DNA of 64,000 nt from Acidisoma silvae (GTDB lineage: Bacteria > Pseudomonadota > Alphaproteobacteria > Acetobacterales > Acetobacteraceae), in assembly GCF_020618775.1 (NCBI RefSeq), contig NZ_JAESVB010000004.1:62001-126000 (forward strand), written 5' to 3'. The notes below the pieces were generated by a model, which was not told the DNA's origin, ran no database searches, and was given only the letters and a program-made list of their open reading frames with translations. Position 1 is the first letter of the stretch. The number at the start of each line of letters is the position of its first letter. This document shows positions 45,515-53,064 of this stretch, in pieces. The translations under genes and the position numbers were made by a program.

Positions 45515-46948
45515 TCAGATGACGGTCGTATAGGCCTGCGGCATGGGGTGGCGCAGCGCCGCCGCGATTGCCATCAAAGCCTGCGCCAAAGCACCGCGAT
45601 CCTCGGCTGCCCCCAGCGCGATGCGCACATGGCGGCCGGCATGGGCGGCGCTATCGACCGCGAAACTATCCTCGGCCACCAAAGCGAGGCCATGGCGGCG
45701 GGCATAGGCGGTGAAATCGGCGGAGTGCCAATGCGGTGGCATCGTCAGCCACAGATGCAGCCCCTCGGGGTGCCGGGCCTTGTCCAGTCCGGCCAGGATG
45801 GTATCGGCCATGGCCTGCCGCGCCGTCGCTTCCTGCCGGATGGCCTTGAACAGGCGCTGCGCATCGCCCTCTCTGATCCAGCCGGTGACGAGCGAGGCCA
45901 TCAGCGCCGATCCCATTTGCGCCGTCGCCCGCAAGGCCGCCGTCAAACGGTCGACATGGCTCAGCGTCGGCACCACCAGATAGGCCAGCCGCAATCCCGG
46001 CGTCAGGGTTTTGGCGAAGGTCGCCAGATGAAAGACGAGTTCCGGCGCGAAATGGGCCAGAGAGGGCAGCGGCTCGGTCGGAAACAGCCCATAGGCATCG
46101 TCTTCCAAAATCGGCAACCCGTGCAGGCGCGCGATATCGGCAATGGCCTGGCGGCGCGGAATCGACATGGTCGACGTCGTCGGGTTCTGGATGGTCGGCG
46201 TGCAGAAGATGAGGCGCGGCTGGCTTTCATGACAGACGCGGTCCAGATCCTCCGGCAGCATCCCCTCATCATCCATGTCGACGCCGACAAGCGTGATGCC
46301 AAGCTGCGCGGCGGCGGCGCGCAGACCGGGATAGGCCATCTGCTCGGTGGCAATCACATCCCCCGCGCGGGCCAGGCTGGTGATGACGCTGATCATGCCG
46401 CTTTGCGCGCCCGGACAGAGCAGCAGGCGCTGCGAATCGATCCGCCCGAGCGTCGGGGTCAGCCAGGACTGCCCGGCCTCGCGGTCCTCGGCGCTGCCGG
46501 TATCCCAGTGATAAGTCATGAGCGCGCCGATATCCTGCCGGCGCAGCAGGCGGGCCAGACCGTCCTGCAACATACTGTGCAAAGCGGGTTCGGCCGGGAG
46601 GGGCGGCAGGTTCATCGTCATGTCGATGACGGGGTGGCCGCGTCCGACATGGCGCAGCATAGGCACGTCTGCCCGCACGAAGGTGCCGCGCCCAACGGTG
46701 GCTGAGACCAGGCCCTGGCGATGCGCTTCCGCGTAGCCGCGCGTCACGGTGGCCAGATCGACGCCCAGTTTCTGGGCTAGAATACGCTGCGTCGGCAGCC
46801 GGTCACCGGGCAGCAGCCGGCCATCACGGATGGCTGTGGCAATCGCCCCAGCGAGTTCGCGGTAGATCGGTCCGGTGCGGCCGACCAGGCTGGGTGCCCA
46901 TTGCACCATGTCCTGGCCGGCCGGGAGGCCAGCGCGCTTCTTGAGCAT
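45515..46948 (-). CDS. MocR-type (GntR-HTH plus aminotransferase-like) regulator
   Basis: 477 residues. N-terminal GntR winged helix (PIYRELAGAIATAIRDGRL, LGVDLATVTRGYAEAHRQG) fused to a fold-type I PLP domain. LEDDAYGLF and the PLP-Lys region ATFAKTLTPGLRLAYLV (Lys in FAKTL) are visible. MocR proteins sense amino-acid- or PLP-related ligands and usually act on adjacent genes. It is co-directional with, and 294 bases upstream of, Nit1C, so it is a candidate regulator. An ATG at 46909 is an alternative start. Confidence 0.92.
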   Translation of the reverse strand: MLKKRAGLPAGQDMVQWAPSLVGRTGPIYRELAGAIATAIRDGRLLPGDRLPTQRILAQKLGVDLATVTRGYAEAHRQGLVSATVGRGTFVRADVPMLRHVGRGHPVIDMTMNLPPLPAEPALHSMLQDGLARLLRRQDIGALMTYHWDTGSAEDREAGQSWLTPTLGRIDSQRLLLCPGAQSGMISVITSLARAGDVIATEQMAYPGLRAAAAQLGITLVGVDMDDEGMLPEDLDRVCHESQPRLIFCTPTIQNPTTSTMSIPRRQAIADIARLHGLPILEDDAYGLFPTEPLPSLAHFAPELVFHLATFAKTLTPGLRLAYLVVPTLSHVDRLTAALRATAQMGSALMASLVTGWIREGDAQRLFKAIRQEATARQAMADTILAGLDKARHPEGLHLWLTMPPHWHSADFTAYARRHGLALVAEDSFAVDSAAHAGRHVRIALGAAEDRGALAQALMAIAAALRHPMPQAYTTVI

Positions 46949-46996
46949 GCACGACTAGCAAGCAAAAGCCGGACCATCCGTGAGGCGGTCGCCTGA

Positions 46997-47758
46997 TCAG
47001 TTGGCTTGCCCGGAATAGCGCTCGGCATTCAAGGCAAGCTGAATGCGGTTGGTGGCGCCGGTCTTTTGCATGATATTGCGGACATGGGCCTTCACGGTGC
47101 TGATGCTCATGATCAGCCCTTCGGCGATTTCCTTGTTGGATTCGCCCTGCCGCACATGCTCCAGCACCATCCGTTCGCGCCGCGTCAGATCCGACACTTC
47201 GACCCGGGACGCGTAGCCGTGCCGCAGGGGCATCGTTTCGCGCTGCGACATCCAACTGTCATGCTGCACCGGCAAGCTGATGCTGCCCTGGCGGCCATGA
47301 TGGACGAGGTAGAAGGTTGAAACCGTCTTTTGCAGACTGGAATGCCTTGCCTGAACAACGGCGGCCGAGCGAGTTTCGAATTCATTCAGCAGATGGCCGC
47401 TATCTTCGGTAAGCCAGTCCGAAATCACGATCAGGCAGCGCGGCGGCACATAACGCAGAATAGCGGTGACGTCCTCAAGCCCGACCGATGCGGCGCCGTG
47501 ATGAACATAGACGACAAGATCCACGGATTGGATGGAACTGCCGGCGAATTCTCCGACGGATGCGTAAGGCGTGAAGGCCAACATCGGCTGCATGGAGAAT
47601 GCCGCGCTGATGAAGCATTCTCGCGTGAATTGATGGCTGTCGATGAGAGCCACGCAAATCATCTGAGGGGTGGTTGCCAACCGGTCGGATGGCGACGCAG
47701 TTGCGCTCAACTGACGTTGGGGCGACACCACTGCTTGAAAAAATTCATTCACAGCCAT
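46997..47758 (-). CDS. LuxR/NarL-type regulator with degenerate receiver domain (copy 1)
   Basis: 253 residues. The C-terminal GerE/LuxR HTH (about 188-245) carries LTRRERMVLEHVRQGESNKE and STVKAHVRNIMQKTGATNR. The N-terminal half has receiver-like order (VALIDSHQFTRECF near the first acidic site) but the phospho-acceptor strand reads DLVVYVHHG, with no Asp where phosphorylation would occur. Strikingly similar in both halves to the regulator at 56194-56985. Probably a phosphorylation-independent DNA-binding protein. Confidence 0.9.
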   Translation of the reverse strand: MAVNEFFQAVVSPQRQLSATASPSDRLATTPQMICVALIDSHQFTRECFISAAFSMQPMLAFTPYASVGEFAGSSIQSVDLVVYVHHGAASVGLEDVTAILRYVPPRCLIVISDWLTEDSGHLLNEFETRSAAVVQARHSSLQKTVSTFYLVHHGRQGSISLPVQHDSWMSQRETMPLRHGYASRVEVSDLTRRERMVLEHVRQGESNKEIAEGLIMSISTVKAHVRNIMQKTGATNRIQLALNAERYSGQAN

Positions 47759-48625
47759 GATCCTTCAAGCTGAACGAGATAAACGCATCTCGCCAATGCA
47801 AAAGTAAATTAATCCGATTACTACGCGTCAGCCTGTGACGGTCCGCCGTATCGAGGATTTTTACATAGACGATACTGTAACGGAATATAGCATATCCGCA
47901 ATGGTTTCGTCTCTAATCCGGTTTACGCACTTGGGGTAGATTTGGATGCATTGGATAATTTTGGGCTTAAGCATTTCCGGTCCCAACTTGCCTTAGTGAC
48001 CGATAAGGTCAAGCAACAGAGCGCATTATGGCAGAGTCCTCACGACAGAGTGACGCCAAAAGGTCAGGTTTTTTGCAAAATCAGCACCAAAGCATTAGAT
48101 CTTGTAGGTTGAATTCTGTCGTTTCGACCAGAATTTTGAGAACGACTTCGCAATATCCCGAGGTCAATTTCGCCATCATCGCGATAAAAGCCCCCGAATT
48201 TATGGGGCGAAAGCGCCGAAATATTTCTGATAAATCAGAAAAATCAAAGAAAACCGACTGGTATTTGTCAAATGTGCAGAACTCGACGTTAAAAACGATT
48301 GTGCGATGGTGGTCATTCTTATTAAAAATCTGAATATTTACAACGTGACATGATAAAAACGTTCGAAAAATCAGGCGGCTTCTTGATTGGGCCTTGAGTA
48401 AAAATCCTAGTAAAAACGTTTTTGCATCTTGCGCCACAATCTTGTCGACAGCGGCCACTGCCACAGAACGAGTGCCACAGAACGGGTGCTATGGAACGAG
48501 CGCCACAGAATGAGTCAGCGAGTAGGTTATCCAAAATATTTCCTGAAGTTCAGAGCTTAGGCCGCGTATCATGCGTCGTGACGTGCTGCGTCTTAGAGCA
48601 GGATATGCCGCGCAATCCTGCGCAG
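47759..48625. other. AT-rich non-coding stretch
   Basis: 867 bases, visibly richer in A/T than the rest of the window. Short open frames exist on both strands (e.g. 48028-48333 plus, 48081-48464 minus) but have no ribosome site, family motif or local codon bias. It holds the promoter region of the LuxR gene and a tandem repeat at 48462-48517. Possibly a remnant of transferred DNA or a long regulatory region. Confidence 0.6.
48462..48517. repeat. four tandem 14-base repeats
   Basis: CACAGAACGAGTGC, CACAGAACGGGTGC, TATGGAACGAGCGC and CACAGAATGAGTCA run end to end, 109 bases past the stop of the repeat protein gene. Iteron-like or protein-binding array. Confidence 0.85.
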
Positions 48626-49060
48626 CTAAGATGCGGCGATCATATGTTTCCAGGCCGTTATATCATCCTGAATATCCTTATTGGGAATCCGCCATTCAAA
48701 CAGGCCCTGCCGGAGGTAATGGTCCTCGGCGGATTTCCATTCGCCGTCCTTCACGGCGCGGGCGACATCAGGATTATTCTTCAGATACCAGCTTTCAGAC
48801 ACCACAGCGCCGGCACCGGCGCCAGTACGGCCTTCGAAATATCCGCTCATGGCATAATGATCATGCGCCGAGGACCAAAGACCTTGGCGAATCGCGAGCG
48901 CGACATCGGGGTTGCGCCGCATATAATCCTCCTCATCCAGCTTCGTGCTGCGTGACAGTTCCGACAGCAGAAACCGAAAAAGGGCGGCCGGGATGGTCAC
49001 GCGGTTATCCGGCGAAATCGGAAACAGCGAATCCAGAAGCTTGAACGGCAACATATGCAT
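48626..49060 (-). CDS. small protein with two NPDV..HY..G..EGR repeats
   Basis: 144 residues. Two units of about 45 residues: YMRRNPDVALAIRQG..HYAMSGYFEGR and WYLKNNPDVARAVKDG..HYLRQGLFEWR. Such units are known as accessory repeats in alphaproteobacterial glycosyltransferases and calcium-binding surface proteins. No signal peptide or enzyme motif is seen. Last gene of a leftward group of four that includes the Hint and RTX-like genes. Function unknown. Confidence 0.8.
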   Translation of the reverse strand: MHMLPFKLLDSLFPISPDNRVTIPAALFRFLLSELSRSTKLDEEDYMRRNPDVALAIRQGLWSSAHDHYAMSGYFEGRTGAGAGAVVSESWYLKNNPDVARAVKDGEWKSAEDHYLRQGLFEWRIPNKDIQDDITAWKHMIAAS

Positions 49061-49129
49061 GTCTTTACCTTATGTGACGTAAACCCACTGTACTAAGTCT
49101 CTTATCCGCCCTTTGAGCCAAGGGCATGA

Positions 49130-50251
49130 TCAGCCGGAAGTTGTGAGAGCATCATCCAGCGGAATTTGTTGCGAAAGAAAAAATATGAGTGGATTAAATT
49201 GCTCTCTACGAATTTTTTCGAGAAATTCGGCGCCCGGCTGCGGGTCAGGCGGCGGCGTGCGTCCCGGCATAACGGCCGCGCGGTATTGCGCCATGTTGAG
49301 AGCGGGAGAGGGATCGACGTCGCGCGTAATGCCGACGCGCAGAAAATGCGCGAAAGGGTCGCGATTGCGGCCGACGTCCTGGCCCCATTGCCGCATATAG
49401 AAGTCGACATCGAAATAGGAGAGCGGACTGAAGCGCTGCGAGCGGCGGTGGCGCAGATAATGCAGAAGCGGAGACTGGCCATCGGCCAGCCGATAGCTAC
49501 GTCGGTACCATTCCGTCTCGAAATAAAGAATCGGGCGCAAGGCGTGCCTCTCCCCTTGCGTGATGTAATGCAGAAGGGGGTTTTTCGCCGCATCGGCTTG
49601 GCGGGCCAGATAATGCCGGCGATACCAGTCAGGGTCGAAATAGGGATTGGGCCGCCGGCCTTCCTGGCATCCGAAATCCAGAAAATGGGTCAGCGGGTCT
49701 TGGCCGCTGCCGCGCACATCGGGATAGCTGGTAAGATAGAAATCCACATCGAACAACCCGGAGCCGTCAATCAGCCCATAGGGATCGCCGTCCGAGCCTG
49801 TGTCATCGGCCGCCACCCGGGTGTGTTGATCTGCGACCATGACAACAACTGGGCAAGGGTCGCGGCCCTCGGCCGCGCCGTAGGCCAGAAAATGGGCGAG
49901 GGGACTAAGCCCGGCATCGCGGATATCCGCATTATGCGCGCGATAGGCATTCGGGTCGAAACCGCGACTGGGGCAACGCCCCTCCGCCTCGCCGTGGTCC
50001 AGATAATGCCGCAGGGGATTCCGGCCGATGTCACGCACATCGCTATTCTGGTCGAGATAGAAAGCCGGATCGAACCAGGGATTGGGCTTGCATCCCTGGC
50101 GCCAGCCGATGTCGCAAAAATGCAGAAGCGCATCGCGGCCGCCGGCGACGGAGTCCGGGTATTCCATCCTATACCAGCCTGCGTCGAAAAGACTGCAATC
50201 GGCCAGGGCGGCAATATCGGCCGCGATTGTCGCGGCATGGTCGTGAATCAT
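49130..50251 (-). CDS. repeat-only protein with about seven FDxxWY..HYL..G..EGR units
   Basis: 373 residues from the ATG at 50251 (GAGG 9 bases upstream); a GTG at 50272 is an alternative. Nearly the whole protein is tandem units of about 35-50 residues: FDAGWYRMEYPD, FDPAFYLDQNSD, FDPNAYRAHNAD, FDVDFYLTSYPD, FDPDWYRRHYLA, FETEWYRRSYRL and FDVDFYMRQWGQ. Most units are followed by a PL.HYL..G..EGR segment. These units are usually attached to glycosyltransferases; here they stand alone, close to a large glycosyltransferase gene. No signal peptide. Perhaps a scaffold or glycan/acceptor-binding protein (inference). Confidence 0.82.
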   Translation of the reverse strand: MIHDHAATIAADIAALADCSLFDAGWYRMEYPDSVAGGRDALLHFCDIGWRQGCKPNPWFDPAFYLDQNSDVRDIGRNPLRHYLDHGEAEGRCPSRGFDPNAYRAHNADIRDAGLSPLAHFLAYGAAEGRDPCPVVVMVADQHTRVAADDTGSDGDPYGLIDGSGLFDVDFYLTSYPDVRGSGQDPLTHFLDFGCQEGRRPNPYFDPDWYRRHYLARQADAAKNPLLHYITQGERHALRPILYFETEWYRRSYRLADGQSPLLHYLRHRRSQRFSPLSYFDVDFYMRQWGQDVGRNRDPFAHFLRVGITRDVDPSPALNMAQYRAAVMPGRTPPPDPQPGAEFLEKIRREQFNPLIFFLSQQIPLDDALTTSG

Positions 50252-50322
50252 GGCGCGCGAAACCTCAGACACAGGCCGCGTTGAAACGGTGGCTTTGTGT
50301 CTGAGGCATTCTGGCGTGCAGA

Positions 50323-51690
50323 TCAGGCGGCGGCGGTCAGCGGGCCTGACGATGCCAGAGCAATCTCGGCCCGCCCGTTCAGCGCAGCGCGAATCGCCTC
50401 AAGCCGGGGACCGGCGAGCAGCAGCGGCGCGCAGGCATCTTCCCAGGTTTTGGGCTCGGCCGGCGGCAGCAGCGTTACCACGCTGCCCTGGCTCTGGTAT
50501 TGCCGGCCGCCGGTATTGAGGAAGGATTCCGTCACCACGCCTTCCGCGATGATCAGGTCATGCGGTTCAAGCTCCAGATGGTAATAGGTGATCTCCCCGG
50601 CCCGGCTGACCTGACGGATGCTGCTGCCATTAATGAGAAGCTGCGCCGGCACCAGAACGCCATCGAAGAAGAAGGAATGATCAGGCGAGACATAAAGATC
50701 GCGCGTCGGCAGTCCTTCGGCGAAAGCACCGGCGGCGATCCGCACGGGCATGATTTTGCTGTGATCGGCGAATTGGGTCGATAGGCGGGAGGTGGTGATG
50801 GCGGCGATCGGCACGCTTTCGCCCGAAGCGGTGATGACCATATCGCCATCGCGCAGGTCTTCGATCAGAACCTCGCCCTGCGGTGTCAGGATATGCGTGC
50901 CGGGCAGGAAGCAGTAGAAAATCGAAGTTCCGGCCGATACAAAGATATCGCCATTGCCATCATAGCTGAAAGTAAGGGGACCGGATTGACCTTGTGTATA
51001 TGTCCCAGTGGCGAAACTCGTGCCATTGACAGTGACAGTGCCGATGGTGGTGCTGCCATTCAACAAGGTGATCGTCTGATTGCCAGTTCCCGAAATCGTA
51101 TAGGATGTCACGGCTGAGGGCAGATGCGCGAATTCAAGATTGGCATTCGCCTGCGTGCTGAAATTATTGATGGTAACGCCCGATACGGTGGCGGCGGACC
51201 CATTGCCATCGATTAAAAACGTACCGCCATTCACGCTATAATTGACCGTAATGCCAGACAGGACATTGAGCAAAGCCGTGCCATTGGTGAATGTGCCGCC
51301 ATTGTCCAATGTAATCACCGCGCCGCTCAAAGCGGTGATGCCCCCGGCGAGGGTTGCTGAGCCGCCGTCGACAAAAACATTGAGTCCAGATAGAGCGCTC
51401 AGTGAGGAGTTGATCGTCGTGGTGCCGCCGACATAGAGGTTGATAGTCCCACCAAGAGAGGTGACGTTGACCGTATCCGTGACGCCATTCATCACGGCAT
51501 AGTTGGACGTGGTAAATATAACACTCGTCAGAGTTTGTGTTGTTCCGTCAGTAAATACGTTACTTGACGGCAAAGAGGTTACCGATGCGAGAGAACCGCT
51601 GCTCCCGGTATAACCTGTGACAGCGCCGTTATAGGTGCGGGTAAGAGTCGTGCCGGTATATGTATAGGTAACGCCGTTGCTATTCGCCAT
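50323..51690 (-). CDS. secreted Hint-domain protein
   Basis: 455 residues; GAGGAGG lies 8 bases before the ATG. The N-terminal ~250 residues are a Thr/Ser/Gly/Asn-rich beta-repeat region with no Sec signal. A Hint domain then begins with the Cys of CFLPGTHILTPQGEVLIEDL and runs through VSPDHSFFFDG and DLIIAEGVVTESF. It closely parallels the Hint domain at the end of the gene at 3-2945. An Ala-rich C-terminal tail (about 60 residues) may be a secretion signal. Co-transcribed with the RTX-like gene 38 bases upstream. Confidence 0.88.
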   Translation of the reverse strand: MANSNGVTYTYTGTTLTRTYNGAVTGYTGSSGSLASVTSLPSSNVFTDGTTQTLTSVIFTTSNYAVMNGVTDTVNVTSLGGTINLYVGGTTTINSSLSALSGLNVFVDGGSATLAGGITALSGAVITLDNGGTFTNGTALLNVLSGITVNYSVNGGTFLIDGNGSAATVSGVTINNFSTQANANLEFAHLPSAVTSYTISGTGNQTITLLNGSTTIGTVTVNGTSFATGTYTQGQSGPLTFSYDGNGDIFVSAGTSIFYCFLPGTHILTPQGEVLIEDLRDGDMVITASGESVPIAAITTSRLSTQFADHSKIMPVRIAAGAFAEGLPTRDLYVSPDHSFFFDGVLVPAQLLINGSSIRQVSRAGEITYYHLELEPHDLIIAEGVVTESFLNTGGRQYQSQGSVVTLLPPAEPKTWEDACAPLLLAGPRLEAIRAALNGRAEIALASSGPLTAAA

Positions 51691-51728
51691 ATCCTAATCC
51701 TCCTCGTGTGAATCTGCGAGACCCAGTC

Positions 51729-52583
51729 TCAGAAAATCTTGTGGTCGACACCGGCGAAGAGGATCTGCGTGCCGTCCGTCAGCGTCATCACATCGCCGGC
51801 CGATGTCACCGTTTCCGTCGGAAGATTATTGGCTGAATAGCCATAGCCGCCGAAGGCGAGATTGTCGGAACTGTTGAACCCGATGATGACTTCCGTACCG
51901 CCGGCATGGCCGTTGACGAAACCGAAGACGTCTTTGCCGCTGCCGGCAGTGACGGTGGAAGCACCGGAGCCGCCGATCACGCTATCGGCGCCCGATCCCA
52001 GCTTTGCGACCAGCGTGCCGGAATTGCCGTTGGGATTGGTGGCGATCGTGATGGGCGCGGTGGCGGTGCTGGCATCGATGCCGGTGATGCCGGAAGGGCC
52101 GGCGACGGCCAGGCTGTTCGCGCCGGTCACGGTAAAGATGCTGTTGCCGGAACCGCCGATCAGCGTTGTATTGGCACCGGTCGAGATGCCGGTAATGGCA
52201 CCAGGACCGCCCGTGATCGAGCTATTGTCGCCGCCGAGCGAGAATTGGGTGATGCCGTCCCAGCCGCCATAGACCGTGGTGGCGGCGGTCGCCGCCGTGA
52301 TGGTATCGCTGGGCGCGGCAATGATGGTCGTCGGGCTGGTGATCGTGAAGGCGTTGCTGCCGAGGGGATTGGAGTCATTGACGATGCTGGGGCCGGAAAT
52401 GGTCTGCGTCGTGCCGGTGCCGTAAACGACCAAAGCGCCGGGCATTGTGCTGACGCCGCTATCCGTGGTCGTGGAATAGGTCGTCCCCGGTCCGAAATTG
52501 GCCTGGAAGATTGAGTTGGTTCCTCCGGCGGCGGAATAATTTGCCGGCTGCGTGCCGCCGGATTGGGTTACGGAGTCTGACAT
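51729..52583 (-). CDS. RTX-like, Gly/Thr/Ser-rich secreted protein
   Basis: 284 residues with GGAG 9 bases before the ATG. Beta-repeat sequence with RTX-reminiscent pieces (LIGGSGNSIFTV, GSGADSVIGGSGAST, AGSGKDVFGFVNG) and a C-terminal segment (VIIGFNSSDNLAF..DGTQILFAG) like the ends of type I-secreted proteins. No Sec signal; export by a type I system is inferred, and no such transporter is in the window. First gene of the leftward group, divergent from the large glycosyltransferase. Confidence 0.8.
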   Translation of the reverse strand: MSDSVTQSGGTQPANYSAAGGTNSIFQANFGPGTTYSTTTDSGVSTMPGALVVYGTGTTQTISGPSIVNDSNPLGSNAFTITSPTTIIAAPSDTITAATAATTVYGGWDGITQFSLGGDNSSITGGPGAITGISTGANTTLIGGSGNSIFTVTGANSLAVAGPSGITGIDASTATAPITIATNPNGNSGTLVAKLGSGADSVIGGSGASTVTAGSGKDVFGFVNGHAGGTEVIIGFNSSDNLAFGGYGYSANNLPTETVTSAGDVMTLTDGTQILFAGVDHKIF

Positions 52584-53064
52584 CTATCCCGTCTCCTTCA
52601 AAAGGTCAGAGGCTGAGCGTCAGTGCTGAGCGCTTTTGCGAAAACTATCGTCAAATTATGAATGAATTCATAACAACGCTGTCGGTATTGCCTGTCTTTA
52701 CGACAAGGACCGCGATCCTCTGCGCATAAGCCTCACGGCGCTGCCCCCGAGAATCATGAAGGTCTGATCGGTCGGTTATAGAAGAGAGGTGATGTGACGA
52801 CAGGAATGGGTAAAGCGCGGCGGGAATAACGCGGTGTGTTAACTAAAAATTAGCGATACGAATGCGCGCGTTTGTGCGGCGCGTCGCATTTAAAAAATTT
52901 GCGCCGGCAAGGCAGGTGCATGTGACGAGGCGGATCTTTACCAAATCGTCGTTTTTTCACGCTATGGCAGGGGACAGGCAAACCCGTATCGAGAGGTTAT
53001 TGTCCTGTGGCTCAGTGCTGTGTTTGCGTCCCTTGGCGGCATCCCGTGACATCGGGGTCGTGAC
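52584..53064. other. divergent intergenic region
   Basis: 481 bases between the RTX-like gene (leftward) and the glycosyltransferase (rightward). It contains an A/T-rich core (GTTAACTAAAAATTAGCG, about 52837-52855) that probably includes promoters. No gene, strong hairpin or recognised operator was seen. Confidence 0.6.

Noticed and set aside
48028-48333. 101-codon plus-strand open frame in the AT-rich gap
   Set aside because: No ribosome site, no hydrophobic or domain pattern, and an overlapping frame of similar quality on the other strand.
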